Below, in pieces: positions 47,707-56,276 of a stretch of 60,166 bases of DNA (its first letter is position 1; every line of letters begins with the position of its first letter). Both the position numbers and the translations under genes were made by a program. Below the pieces are notes generated by a model. That model worked only from the letters and a program-made list of their open reading frames with translations, ran no database searches and was not told where the DNA came from. Source of the DNA: JAGPUQ01 sp947084925. GTDB taxonomy: Bacteria > Pseudomonadota > Gammaproteobacteria > Pseudomonadales > Porticoccaceae. The stretch covers positions 1 to 60,166 of the forward strand of contig CAMTUJ010000029.1 of NCBI GenBank assembly GCA_947084925.1, in the 5' to 3' direction.

Positions 47707-47727
47707 GCGCCGCATTGTAGCACAGGG
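47707..47727 (-). promoter_or_regulatory. Candidate extended -10 promoter of gyrA
   Basis: On the - strand TGCTACAAT (TGn plus TACAAT, hexamer at 47714-47719) lies about 80 nt before the gyrA start, in the 127-nt spacer to the divergent mtaD. No good -35 is present, consistent with an extended -10 type. Confidence 0.45.
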
Positions 47728-47762
47728 CCCCATCATCCCGGCCGCGTTATACTGCCGCCGCC

Positions 47763-49115
47763 ATGAGCCCGTCGCCCTCCTCGCCGCCGCACGCGCCGCC
47801 CGCCGATCGGGTGATTTCCGCCGGCTGGGTGGTGCCCGTGATACCGCGGGGGGCGGTCTATCGCGACTGCGCCGTGGTCATCGCGGGGGAGCGCATCCTG
47901 GAGCTGCTGCCGCGCGCCGAGGCCATCCGCAAGCATCCGGCGGCGAAGTTCCTGCACCTTCCCGACAGCGTGCTGATGCCCGGCCTGGTGAACGCCCATG
48001 GCCACGCCGCCATGGCGCTGTTCCGCGGCCTCGCCGATGACCTGCCGCTGAACACTTGGCTCGAACAGCACATCTGGCCCGCCGAGGCGCGCTGGGTGAG
48101 CGCCGATTTCGTCGCCGACGGCACCCGGCTCGCCATCGCGGAAATGCTCGCCACGGGCACCACCTGCTTTGCCGACATGTACTTCCATCCCGACGTGGTC
48201 GCCAGGGTCGCGCGACAGGCCCGCATCCGCGCCCAGATCGCCTTCCCGATCCTGGAATTCGCGACGCCCTGGGCGCGCGATGCCGGCGAGTATCTCCACA
48301 AGGGTCTCGCGGTCTACGACGACAACCGCGGCGATCCTTTGTTGCGGATCGCCTTCGGCCCGCACGCGCCCTCCACCGTGGCCGACGCCACCCTGGAGCG
48401 CATCGCGACCTACACCGAAGAACTGGAAGCCAGCGTGCACATCCACCTGCACGAAACCGCACGCGAGGTGGCCGACGCCATCGCCACCCACGGCGAGCGC
48501 CCGAGCGCCCGACTGCACCGCTTCGGACTGCTGTCGCGGACGACCCAGTGCGTGCACATGACGCAAGTGGACGCGAGCGATTGCGAACTGCTGGCCACCA
48601 CCGGCGCCAGCGTGATCCACTGCCCCGAATCGAACCTCAAACTCGCCAGCGGCTTCTGCCCGGTGCACAGGCTGCGCAGTGCGGGCATTCCGGTGGCGCT
48701 GGGCACCGATGGCGCGGCGAGCAACAACGACCTCGATCTGTTCGGCGAAATGCAGACCGCCGCGTTGCTCGCCAAGGGTCTGAGCGGCGACCCGTCCTGC
48801 CTCGGCGCCGCCGAAGTGATCGAAATGGCGACGCTCGGCGGCGCCACGGCGCTTGGCCTCGACGCTGAAATCGGCAGCCTCGAAGCGGGCAAGGCCGCCG
48901 ACATGATCGCCGTCGAGTTCACCGATCCGGGTGCGATGCCCCTGTATAATCCGCTGTCCCAGTTGGTGTACACCGGCTGTGGCCGGCGCGTCAGCCACGC
49001 CTGGGTGGCGGGGCACTGTGTCCTCGACGGGCGCGCGCACCAGACCATCGACCTGCCGGCGCTGACCGCGCGCGTCCGGGAATGGCGCGACCGCCTCGCC
49101 GGCAATACCCGCTGA
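47763..49115 (+). CDS. mtaD: 5-methylthioadenosine/S-adenosylhomocysteine deaminase (TRZ/ATZ amidohydrolase)
   Basis: The 450-residue metal-dependent amidohydrolase has metal ligands in NAHGHAAMALFRG, HIHLHETA, a second-half His in VIHCPESNLKL, and Asp in GTDGAASNNDLD. The order mtaD-ubiG-mupP-yciK beside gyrA matches Pseudomonas, where the protein deaminates 5'-methylthioadenosine in methionine salvage. It lies 26 nt upstream of ubiG. The family also contains s-triazine and guanine deaminases, so the substrate rests on synteny. Confidence 0.92.
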   Translation: MSPSPSSPPHAPPADRVISAGWVVPVIPRGAVYRDCAVVIAGERILELLPRAEAIRKHPAAKFLHLPDSVLMPGLVNAHGHAAMALFRGLADDLPLNTWLEQHIWPAEARWVSADFVADGTRLAIAEMLATGTTCFADMYFHPDVVARVARQARIRAQIAFPILEFATPWARDAGEYLHKGLAVYDDNRGDPLLRIAFGPHAPSTVADATLERIATYTEELEASVHIHLHETAREVADAIATHGERPSARLHRFGLLSRTTQCVHMTQVDASDCELLATTGASVIHCPESNLKLASGFCPVHRLRSAGIPVALGTDGAASNNDLDLFGEMQTAALLAKGLSGDPSCLGAAEVIEMATLGGATALGLDAEIGSLEAGKAADMIAVEFTDPGAMPLYNPLSQLVYTGCGRRVSHAWVAGHCVLDGRAHQTIDLPALTARVREWRDRLAGNTR

Positions 49116-49141
49116 AACCCCACGCCTGTCGGTGACTACCC

Positions 49142-49888
49142 ATGTCCGCTGCTGATTCCGGTTCCTCCGTCCACGGCAACGTCGATCCCGCCGAAATCGC
49201 GCGCTTCGAAGCGCTGGCCGCGCGCTGGTGGGACGCCACCGGCGAGTTCAGGCCGCTCCACGAGATCAATCCCCTGCGCGCCAACTGGATCGACGAGCGC
49301 GCCCCCGTGGCCGGCAGCCGGATCCTGGACGTGGGCTGCGGCGGCGGCATCCTGGCCGAGGCCCTGGCGCGTCGCGGCGCGCAGGTGACGGGCATCGACC
49401 TGGGTGAAGCGCCACTCGCGGTGGCGCGACTGCACGGCATCGAGTCCGGCGTCGCCGTGGACTATCGCCGCATCGCCGCCGAAGCGCTGGCCGCCGAGGC
49501 GCCCGGCACTTTCGACGTGGTCACCTGCCTCGAAATGCTGGAGCACGTCCCCGACCCCGCCGCCGTGGTGCGCGCCTGCGCGGAGTTGGTCAAGCCCGGC
49601 GGCCACCTGTTTTTTTCCACCATCAACCGCAATCCCAAGGCGTTTGCACTGGCGATCATCGGCGCCGAATACCTGCTGGGTCTGCTGCCGCGCGGCACCC
49701 ATACCTACGCCCGCTTCATCCGCCCGGCGGAACTCGCCGGCTGGTGTCGCGGCGCCGGTCTCGAGGTGCATGACATGACGGGCATGCTGTACAACCCGCT
49801 GACCCGGAACTATCGCCTGAAGGCGCGGGATGTCGATGTGAACTACCTGCTCCACGCCACGCGGAGCGCAGCCGGGGCAGCCCCTTGA
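49142..49888 (+). CDS. ubiG: Ubiquinone biosynthesis O-methyltransferase UbiG
   Basis: The 248-residue SAM-dependent methyltransferase performs both O-methylations of ubiquinone synthesis. It has the N-terminal ARWWDATGEFRPLHEINPLR, SAM motif I ILDVGCGGGILAE, VTCLEMLEHVPDP and the C-terminal YNPLTRNYRL segment diagnostic of UbiG. It overlaps the following phosphatase start (TTGA), showing coupled translation. Confidence 0.96.
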   Translation: MSAADSGSSVHGNVDPAEIARFEALAARWWDATGEFRPLHEINPLRANWIDERAPVAGSRILDVGCGGGILAEALARRGAQVTGIDLGEAPLAVARLHGIESGVAVDYRRIAAEALAAEAPGTFDVVTCLEMLEHVPDPAAVVRACAELVKPGGHLFFSTINRNPKAFALAIIGAEYLLGLLPRGTHTYARFIRPAELAGWCRGAGLEVHDMTGMLYNPLTRNYRLKARDVDVNYLLHATRSAAGAAP

Positions 49889-50541
49889 GCCGCTACCGCG
49901 CCGTTTTGTTCGATCTCGACGGTACCCTGCTCGACACCGCGCCGGACTTCGCCTACGCCCTGAACCAGTTGCTGCAAGCGCGCTCCATGCCGGCGCTTCC
50001 CGATGCGGAGGTTCGCACGCTCGTCACCGATGGCTCGGCGGGCCTGGTCGCCCGCGCCTTCGGCTGCACCGCCGACGATCCCCTGTTCGAGCAGATCCGC
50101 GCCGAATTTCTTGCGGTCTATCGCGACAACCTGTCGCGCCACACCCGGCCCTTTCCCGGTATCCAGGCCGTGCTCGCGCGCCTGGGCGAAGCCGGTATTC
50201 CCTGGGCGGTGGTCACCAACAAGCCCAGCACCTACACCACGCCGCTGCTGCGGGACATGAACCTGTCGCCGGCGCCGGGCGCGGTGATCTGCCCCGATCA
50301 CGTCACCCACACCAAGCCGCATCCGGAGTCGATCCTGCTCGCCTGCGCCCGGCTCGGGGCCGCGCCGGAGGCCAGCGTCATGATCGGCGATCACCGCCGC
50401 GACATCGACGCGGGACTCAGCGCCGGCACGCGCACGGTGGCGGCGGTTTACGGCTATGTCGACGCCAGCGAAAACCCCGCCGACTGGAACGCGCACCACC
50501 GCATCGCCAGCGCCCACGAGCTTCACGATCTGCTGTTTTGA
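49885..50541 (+). CDS. mupP: HAD phosphatase, MupP/Gph family
   Basis: The 218-residue HAD-superfamily hydrolase has motif I FDLDGTLLDTAPDF, motif II VVTNKPSTY and motif IV IGDHRRDIDAG. The position after ubiG is that of MupP (N-acetylmuramate 6-phosphate phosphatase of peptidoglycan recycling) in Pseudomonas; the related phosphoglycolate phosphatase Gph cannot be excluded. The start is TTG at 49885, overlapping the ubiG stop. Confidence 0.9.
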   Translation: MSRYRAVLFDLDGTLLDTAPDFAYALNQLLQARSMPALPDAEVRTLVTDGSAGLVARAFGCTADDPLFEQIRAEFLAVYRDNLSRHTRPFPGIQAVLARLGEAGIPWAVVTNKPSTYTTPLLRDMNLSPAPGAVICPDHVTHTKPHPESILLACARLGAAPEASVMIGDHRRDIDAGLSAGTRTVAAVYGYVDASENPADWNAHHRIASAHELHDLLF

Positions 50542-50566
50542 CCTCGCCGAGAACCCCTCCGCCGCC

Positions 50567-51328
50567 ATGTCCGTTTCCGCCGTACCCAGCAACTACACGC
50601 CCTCCCCGACCCTGTTGCGCGACCGGGTGATTCTGGTTACCGGCGCCGGCGCCGGCATCGGTCGCTGCGCCGCGATCACTTTCGCGCGCCACGGCGCCAC
50701 CCTGATCCTGTGCGGCCGCACCGTCGCCAAGCTGGAGAGCGTCTACGACGACATCCTGGCCGCCGGCGGCCCCGAGCCCGCCATCCACCCGCTCTGCCTC
50801 GAAGGTGCGACCGAAACCCACTACCGGGAGCTGGCGGAGCAGGTGACCGACCAATTCGGTCGTCTGGATGGTCTGCTGCACAATGCCGCGCTCTTGGGCG
50901 AGCGCACCAGCCTTGCCCACTACGGCGCGGCCAGCTGGGCACGCGTGCTGCAAGTCAACGTGACGGCGGAATTCCTTCTCACCAAGGCACTGCTGCCGGC
51001 GCTGCGCCAGGCACCCGAGGCCTCGGTACTGTTCACGTCCTCGGGCGTCGGCCGCGCGGGCCGGGCGTTCTGGGGCGCCTATGCGGTATCCAAATTCGCG
51101 GTGGAAGGAATGAGCCAGGTGCTGGCGGCGGAGCTGGAGCGCACCAGCCGGATTCGCGTGAACTGCATCAATCCCGGCGCCACCCGCACCGCCATGCGCG
51201 CCGCCGCGTACCCGGCCGAAGATCCCGCGACGCTGAAAACGCCCGCCGACCTGATGCCGGCCTACCTGTACCTGATGGGGCCGGACAGTCGGGGCGTGAC
51301 CGGACAATCCTTCGACGCCCAGCGGTAA
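50567..51328 (+). CDS. yciK: YciK family SDR oxidoreductase
   Basis: The 253-residue classical SDR has TGAGAGIGR, a GRT segment after beta2 favouring NADP, HNAA, Ser in VLFTSSGVG, and YAVSK. The YciK-specific order after mupP is conserved in gammaproteobacteria. The function in the cell is unknown. The frame is open upstream into mupP, but the ATG at 50567 matches the family N-terminus (TLLRDRVILVTG). Its last 161 nt lie under the antisense tail of the convergent formate/nitrite channel frame. Confidence 0.92.
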   Translation: MSVSAVPSNYTPSPTLLRDRVILVTGAGAGIGRCAAITFARHGATLILCGRTVAKLESVYDDILAAGGPEPAIHPLCLEGATETHYRELAEQVTDQFGRLDGLLHNAALLGERTSLAHYGAASWARVLQVNVTAEFLLTKALLPALRQAPEASVLFTSSGVGRAGRAFWGAYAVSKFAVEGMSQVLAAELERTSRIRVNCINPGATRTAMRAAAYPAEDPATLKTPADLMPAYLYLMGPDSRGVTGQSFDAQR

Positions 51329-52292
51329 CACGCCGAATCTTCCCGCCATTTGACGGGCCTCCGGCTTTGAAAAAAAACGCCCTCAACCCGAGAGGTCCGG
51401 TGCGCAGGAAATCCCCGCAGAAGCTCGAAAGTGCCGCTTCCCGGCAGCTACCGGCCGGGAGCGTTGATCCCGGGCGGCCACGGCGATAGATCACGTAGTA
51501 GACGAGCGCAACCAGCACACTGCCACCCATCAGGTTGCCGAGAATCACCGGTACCAGATTGCGGGCCAGGCCAATCCCGCTGATGATCTCGGCGCCGGGA
51601 ACCGGCACCGTGAGGCTTTCGCGCAGCAGCATGCCCAGCGGAATGAAATACATGTTTGCGATGCTGTGCTCGAACCCGGCCGCGACAAACGCCGAGACGG
51701 GAAAGATGATCGCGACCGCCTTGTCGATCACGCTGCGTCCCGCCATCGCCATCCACACCGCCATGCACACCAGCACGTTGCACAGCACGCCGCGAAAAAA
51801 CGCTTCCCAGAACGGCAGGGCGCACTTGGCCATCGCAATCTGGACGGCGGTGCGTGCGACCTCCCCGTTATTCAGCGCGCCGTACCCGGACAGGTAAACG
51901 ATCACCGCAAGCCCAGCGGCGCCGACAAAATTTCCGGCGCCGACGATTGTCCAGTCGCGCAGCACGTCGCGGGTGGTGAGACAGCCTTCCGCCCAAGCCA
52001 TGACCAGCAGATTGTTGCCGGTGAACAGCTCGGCACCGGCCACCACCACCAGGATCAGTCCGAGGGAAAAGCACACACCGCCGAGCACACGGGAGTTGGC
52101 AAATCCGAGGCTGTGATCGCTGATTACCAGCGTGAAAAAGAGCGCGCCGAGACCGATGAAGGCGCCGGCGAGCACGGCCAGCATCCACATGGTGAGCAGC
52201 GGCATGTGGGCCTTGATGACGCAGACTTTCTGCACGCGCTCGGCAATCTCGGCGGGCGAATAGGCGTCAAAACCGAAAACTTCATGTTTCAT
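51168..52292 (-). CDS. Formate/nitrite transporter family channel with aberrant C-terminal tail
   Basis: The 374-residue frame has residues 1 to about 284 as a complete FocA/NirC-family pentameric channel with six membrane helices. Landmarks are AGAFIGLGALF, GAELFTGNNLLV, GALNNGEVA, FFRGVLCNVLVCMAVW, FEHSIANMYFIPLGML and a final GNLMGGSVLVALVYYVIYRRG. The last 90 residues are low-complexity Arg/Gly/Ala-rich, have no family counterpart, and run antisense into yciK. They cross a hairpin (51449-51472) and an eight-T tract. A one-base shift just after the last helix would reach TAG at 51450-51448. The tail may result from a frameshift. The start has GAGGA six bases upstream. Confidence 0.85.
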   Translation of the reverse strand: MKHEVFGFDAYSPAEIAERVQKVCVIKAHMPLLTMWMLAVLAGAFIGLGALFFTLVISDHSLGFANSRVLGGVCFSLGLILVVVAGAELFTGNNLLVMAWAEGCLTTRDVLRDWTIVGAGNFVGAAGLAVIVYLSGYGALNNGEVARTAVQIAMAKCALPFWEAFFRGVLCNVLVCMAVWMAMAGRSVIDKAVAIIFPVSAFVAAGFEHSIANMYFIPLGMLLRESLTVPVPGAEIISGIGLARNLVPVILGNLMGGSVLVALVYYVIYRRGRPGSTLPAGSCREAALSSFCGDFLRTGPLGLRAFFFKAGGPSNGGKIRRVTAGRRRIVRSRPDCPAPSGTGRPASGRRAFSASRDLRPGTRRRAWRCGWRRD

Positions 52293-52460
52293 GGCCGGTC
52301 CTCGATGGCGTGCGGTACTGCGTCGCGACAGGTGGCGCGAAGGGTACTGTTTAGCACTGATTCGGGCCATGCCGCGAAACTTTCCGCCGCGAAACCTGGC
52401 GCTGTACGGAGCGGTACCGCTGGATCGGTTTACCTCTGTTGAGTGACCTGGCTGTTATAC

Positions 52461-52496
52461 AAAACGCGATCGGGCCGGCAGCAACTACCGGCCCGA
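52461..52496 (-). terminator. Rho-independent terminator of ompW
   Basis: On the - strand the stem TCGGGCCGG/CCGGCCCGA with a 9-base loop is followed by TCGCGTTTTG, 21 nt after the ompW stop. Confidence 0.75.
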
Positions 52497-52517
52497 CGAG
52501 GTTGCGACTGAAACGCT

Positions 52518-53192
52518 TCAGAAGCGGTAACCGACGCCCAGCATGTAGACCCAGGGATCGACATTGACGTCGGTCGTGATGCGATTGGCGGCAAATTTGA
52601 AGGTGGCATCGGTATCGATATCCAGATACCAGACCGCCGCATTCAGCTGCCAATGGTCGTCGATCTGATAGTCGAGCCCCGCCTGCCCCGCCCAGCCCCA
52701 CGAGTTATCCACATGCAAATCGCCTTGGCCGAACCCCGCCCCCTCCAACTGGCCATCGACCTTTTCGTCAAAGAACAAAGTGTAGTTGACGCCCAGGCCC
52801 ACATAGGGCTGCCAGCGCGAGGTCGCGCCCAGGGGAAAGTATTGCAGGGTTACGGTGGGCGGCAGATGTTTGACCGAGCCAGCATCCACGCCCACGCCCT
52901 TGGCCTTGATATCGTGCTCGAAAGGCGTCGCCGCCAGCACGCCGACACCCCACTGGGGCGTGAACATGTAGGTGAGCGTCAGCCCCAATTGCTCGTTGTT
53001 ATCGATTCCTGCCTTGGTTCCCGGCAACCGGGTACCGTTGAGCGCCAGTGGATCGCTGTGCTCGTTGGGCTGCACCGAGGCCACTCCCGCGCGCAGAATC
53101 AGATCCCCGGCCTGATAGGCCAACGCCCCCCCCGCCAGACCCGCGGTGAATACCCCGGCCACGGCCAACGCCAGCATCTTGCGCTGTTTCAT
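52518..53192 (-). CDS. ompW: OmpW family outer membrane protein
   Basis: This 224-residue eight-stranded beta-barrel protein has a signal peptide (MKQRKMLALAVAG to ALA, about 25 residues). The mature protein contains AGDLILRAGVASVQPNE, GLTLTYMFTPQWGVGV, PPTVTLQYFPLG, WQPYVGLGVNYT and the terminal GVGYRF with the C-terminal Phe required for barrel assembly. OmpW forms a hydrophobic channel used for small hydrophobic compounds, which suits this organism. The start at 53192 has AGGGG upstream; the longer frame through the region is not coding. Two FNR/Anr-like boxes lie 62 and 95 nt upstream. Confidence 0.94.
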   Translation of the reverse strand: MKQRKMLALAVAGVFTAGLAGGALAYQAGDLILRAGVASVQPNEHSDPLALNGTRLPGTKAGIDNNEQLGLTLTYMFTPQWGVGVLAATPFEHDIKAKGVGVDAGSVKHLPPTVTLQYFPLGATSRWQPYVGLGVNYTLFFDEKVDGQLEGAGFGQGDLHVDNSWGWAGQAGLDYQIDDHWQLNAAVWYLDIDTDATFKFAANRITTDVNVDPWVYMLGVGYRF

Positions 53193-53253
53193 CTTGCTTC
53201 CCCTCTGCAACTGATCGGTCGCGTCATTGCAGCAGGAGGCAGGAAGCGCGGTG

Positions 53254-53267
53254 TTGATCCAGATTAG
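53254..53267 (-). promoter_or_regulatory. FNR/Anr-like box 1 upstream of ompW
   Basis: TTGAT-CCAG-ATTAG (+ strand reading) matches the FNR/Anr consensus TTGAT-N4-ATCAA at 8 of 10 positions. Its centre is about 68 nt before the ompW ATG, compatible with a class II site. Confidence 0.55.
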
Positions 53268-53286
53268 GCGTGAATCCCCCGTCGAA

Positions 53287-53300
53287 TTGATCCAGATTAA
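53287..53300 (-). promoter_or_regulatory. FNR/Anr-like box 2 upstream of ompW
   Basis: TTGAT-CCAG-ATTAA matches the FNR/Anr consensus at 9 of 10 positions. It is centred 33 bp (about three helical turns) from box 1 and shares a 13-base identical core with it. Confidence 0.6.
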
Positions 53301-53343
53301 GTACGGCGGGAAACCGGGGCCGCGGCGGATTTTCCGCAACCCG

Positions 53344-53658
53344 CTAGCCCGCGCCGGAACCGCCGTGGCAAGGCGGCGACTCCGGGGCCTGCTCGCGGTC
53401 ACCCCACTCCGCCGGCGCATAGACATGCAGTGCGAGCGCATGGACCGGCCCGGCGAGCTCCTCGGCCAGCAGCTGATACACCAGCCGGTGACGCTGCACC
53501 CGGGACAGCGCCGCAAAGCGGTCGGCCACCAGCGTCACCTTGAAGTGGGTCTCGGAGCCGGGTGGCACATTGTGTTGGTGACTTTCGTTCTCGACGCGCA
53601 CGACCTGAAGGGAAAGCGCCGCGCGCAATTTGTCTTCGATCTGTTGCCGGACACTCAC
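53344..53658 (-). CDS. bolA: BolA family protein
   Basis: The 104-residue BolA/IbaG-type protein has the core segments HFKVTLVADRFAALSRVQRH and RLVYQLLAEELAG followed by VHALALHVYAPAEW, the conserved invariant His region of the family. The start is GTG at 53658, with GGAG seven bases upstream. BolA proteins partner with monothiol glutaredoxins in iron-sulfur trafficking and can affect transcription and morphology. The gene is divergent from argS and is followed by the ompW upstream region. Confidence 0.9.
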   Translation of the reverse strand: MSVRQQIEDKLRAALSLQVVRVENESHQHNVPPGSETHFKVTLVADRFAALSRVQRHRLVYQLLAEELAGPVHALALHVYAPAEWGDREQAPESPPCHGGSGAG

Positions 53659-53805
53659 GGCAGGTCTCCATTCACTGGAAAGGCGGCGGCCCTCGAGACT
53701 ATCACATCGACGGCAGCGGCCGAGGCGGCACCTCCGCAGCTCCGGCTGGTTGCAATCCCCTCTCCCGCCACTAGAATGCCTGCTCCCCGGCCCAATGAGC
53801 CTGCG

Positions 53806-55548
53806 ATGAGCATCCGCAACCTGCTCGACCGGCGCCTTCGCGATGCCGCGACCTCCTGCGGTATCGCCGTGTCCTCCACCGAGCATCTGGCCGCACCCAG
53901 TACGCGCCCCGAGTTCGGCGATTTTCAGGCGAGCCTCGCGCTCGGCGCCGCGCGCGAAATGAAAGTCAAACCCCGTGATCTGGCCGAACGTATCGTCGCC
54001 CGGGCGCAGCTCGCCGACATCGCGAGCCGGGTCGAGATCGCGGGCCCCGGCTTCATCAACATCCATCTCGCGGACGATTTTCTGGCCCGGCTGCTGGACG
54101 ATCTGCACGGCGCGCACCGTCTCTGCCCGCGCGCCGCGCATCCCGTGCGCACCGTGGTGGATTATTCCTCGCCCAATCTGGCGAAGGAGATGCACGTCGG
54201 CCATCTGCGCAGCACCATCATCGGCGACGCCGTGGTGCGGGTACTGGAATACCTGGGTCACGAAGTGATCCGCCACAATCACATGGGCGACTGGGGCACC
54301 CAGTTCGGCATGCTGATCGCCGAGCTGGAAGACCATCTGGACGGCGGCGAAGCATCGGACCTCGCCCTCGCGGACCTCGAACAGTTCTACCAGAACGCCA
54401 AGGCCCACTTCGATCTCGATGCCGAATTCGCCACCCGGGCGCGCCACTATGTGGTGCGCCTGCAAGCGGGCGACGCCCACTGCCACGCGCTCTGGCAGCG
54501 CTTCATCGCCATCTCCATCGCCCACAGCGAGGCGATCTACCGCCAGCTCAACGTCACGCTGACGCATGCCGACATCCGTCCGGAGAGCGCCTACAACGAC
54601 GCTCTCGCGGAGATCGCCGCGCTGTTGACCGCGCAGGGCCTCGCCGCCGAAGACCAGGGCGCGCTGGTGGCGTTCCTGCCCGAACTGGCCGACAAGCAGG
54701 GCCGGCCGAGCCCGGTGATCGTGCGCAAATCCGACGGCGGCTATCTCTACGCCACCACTGATCTCGCGGCGCTGCGCTATCGCAGCCAGACGCTCGGCGC
54801 CGAGCGGATTCTCTATTTCATCGACGCGCGCCAGTCGCTGCACATGAAGCAGGTATTCGCCCTGGCACGCAAGGCGGGTCTGGTCGGTGCGGATGTGGCG
54901 CTCGAACACCACCCCTTCGGCACCATGCTGGGGCCGGACGGCACGCCGTTCAAAACCCGCAGCGGCGGCACCGTCAAGCTCGCGGAGCTGCTGGACGAAG
55001 CGGTAGCGCGGGCGGCGCGGCTGGTGGCGGCGAAAAACCCGGCACTGGCCGAGACCAGCCACATCGAGATCGCCCACAAGGTGGGCATCGGGGCGGTCAA
55101 ATATGCCGATCTGGCCAAGACCCGCACCCACGACTATGTGTTCGACTGGGACAGCATGCTGAGCTTCGACGGCAACACCGCGCCCTATCTGCAATATGCG
55201 TACACGCGCATCCAGAGCATTTTCCGCCGCGCGGCGCAGAGCGCTCCCGACGCCACTCCCGGTCCAATCGGCATTGCCACGGCGGCGGAGCGCCGACTCG
55301 CGCTGGCGCTGCTGGGGTTCGGCGAAGTCCTGCAACAGGTGGCGGCCGAAGCCTATCCCCATGTGCTGTGCAACTATCTCTATGAACTGGCCAGCACCTT
55401 CACCAGTTTTTACGAGCAGTGTCCGATCCTGAAGCCGGATGTCGCGCCCGAACTGCGGGCGAGTCGCTTGGCCCTGTGCCAGCTGGGTGCGCGCACCCTC
55501 GCCACCGGACTGGACCTGCTCGGCATCGAAGTCATGGCGGAGATGTAG
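53806..55548 (+). CDS. argS: Arginyl-tRNA synthetase
   Basis: The 580-residue class I aminoacyl-tRNA synthetase has an N-terminal Arg-S additional domain (residues 1-95), HIGH-type motif HVGH at 130-133 in SSPNLAKEMHVGHLRS, NHMGDWGTQFG, a degenerate KMSKS region around GTPFKTRSGGTVKL, and a DALR anticodon-binding domain at the C-terminus. The length matches E. coli ArgS (577). The ATG at 53806 begins the conserved domain although the frame is open further upstream. It overlaps the convergent macrodomain gene by 17 nt. Confidence 0.97.
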   Translation: MSIRNLLDRRLRDAATSCGIAVSSTEHLAAPSTRPEFGDFQASLALGAAREMKVKPRDLAERIVARAQLADIASRVEIAGPGFINIHLADDFLARLLDDLHGAHRLCPRAAHPVRTVVDYSSPNLAKEMHVGHLRSTIIGDAVVRVLEYLGHEVIRHNHMGDWGTQFGMLIAELEDHLDGGEASDLALADLEQFYQNAKAHFDLDAEFATRARHYVVRLQAGDAHCHALWQRFIAISIAHSEAIYRQLNVTLTHADIRPESAYNDALAEIAALLTAQGLAAEDQGALVAFLPELADKQGRPSPVIVRKSDGGYLYATTDLAALRYRSQTLGAERILYFIDARQSLHMKQVFALARKAGLVGADVALEHHPFGTMLGPDGTPFKTRSGGTVKLAELLDEAVARAARLVAAKNPALAETSHIEIAHKVGIGAVKYADLAKTRTHDYVFDWDSMLSFDGNTAPYLQYAYTRIQSIFRRAAQSAPDATPGPIGIATAAERRLALALLGFGEVLQQVAAEAYPHVLCNYLYELASTFTSFYEQCPILKPDVAPELRASRLALCQLGARTLATGLDLLGIEVMAEM

Positions 55549-56056
55549 CCCCGCTCCGCGCCAGCTCGGCCCGGTAACGCGCCGCCATGGCGGCGTCGAA
55601 ACAACAGAAAATGACCCGTTCGACGGTCGTGGAGCGCGTCATTGCATCACGCACCTCCCTTACCGCAATGGGCACCGCGCGCTCGGGCGGAAAGCCGTAT
55701 ACCCCGCAACTGATGGCGGGAAACGCGAGCGACTGCAACCGTTCCGCGCTCGCCACCATCATGGCATTGCGATAACAGCACGCGAGCAGTTCCTCCTCGT
55801 GCGCGCCACCGCCCTGCCAGACCGGCCCCACCGCGTGGATGATGGCCCGCGCCGGCAGCGCGAAGCCCGGCGTCAGCCGCACTTCGCCGGTGGGGCAGCC
55901 GCCCAGCGCCCGGCAGGCCGCCTGCAAGGTGACGTGGCCCGCGGCGCGATGGATGGCGCCATCGACGCCGCCACCGCCCGCGAGCCGGCTGTTGGCGGCG
56001 TTCACCACGGCATCCACCGCCAGCGCGGTGATATCGCCCTCGATCACTTCGATCAT
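55532..56056 (-). CDS. Macrodomain protein, O-acetyl-ADP-ribose deacetylase (YmdB/MacroD type)
   Basis: The 174-residue single macrodomain has GDITALAVDAVVNAANSRL with GGGGVDGAIHRAAG at 27-40, the MacroD-type catalytic Asn and loop, and a second binding loop SCGVYGFPPE. Such enzymes hydrolyse O-acetyl-ADP-ribose and remove mono-ADP-ribose from acidic residues. The start at 56056 has GGGGGGA about five bases upstream. The last 17 nt overlap the end of argS on the opposite strand. Confidence 0.93.
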   Translation of the reverse strand: MIEVIEGDITALAVDAVVNAANSRLAGGGGVDGAIHRAAGHVTLQAACRALGGCPTGEVRLTPGFALPARAIIHAVGPVWQGGGAHEEELLACCYRNAMMVASAERLQSLAFPAISCGVYGFPPERAVPIAVREVRDAMTRSTTVERVIFCCFDAAMAARYRAELARSGATSPP

Positions 56057-56276
56057 CGCGTTCCCCCCGGGACTTGGGCGCATCTCGATACCCTGACAAG
56101 GCTATCGACCCGACGCCATGGCTGCCATTCTGGATGGCGAGACCTCCAGAACGGCGACAGTCTCCCAAAGATGGCGTCGAAATTTAATGTTTTGGTTGAA
56201 TCACCGAACTTAACCTGATAGAAATACAAAACAATTTTATTTTCCCAACCATCCGAAAGTCAGGGAGAATTGCCCG

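Noticed and set aside
47748..47753. TATACT as -10 box of mtaD
   Set aside because: It lies only nine bases before the ATG and no -35 is present. It would require a leaderless transcript, so it was not listed.
53344..55362. Full-length 672-codon frame on the - strand
   Set aside because: Only its last 104 codons (BolA) are a real gene. The rest is antisense to argS.
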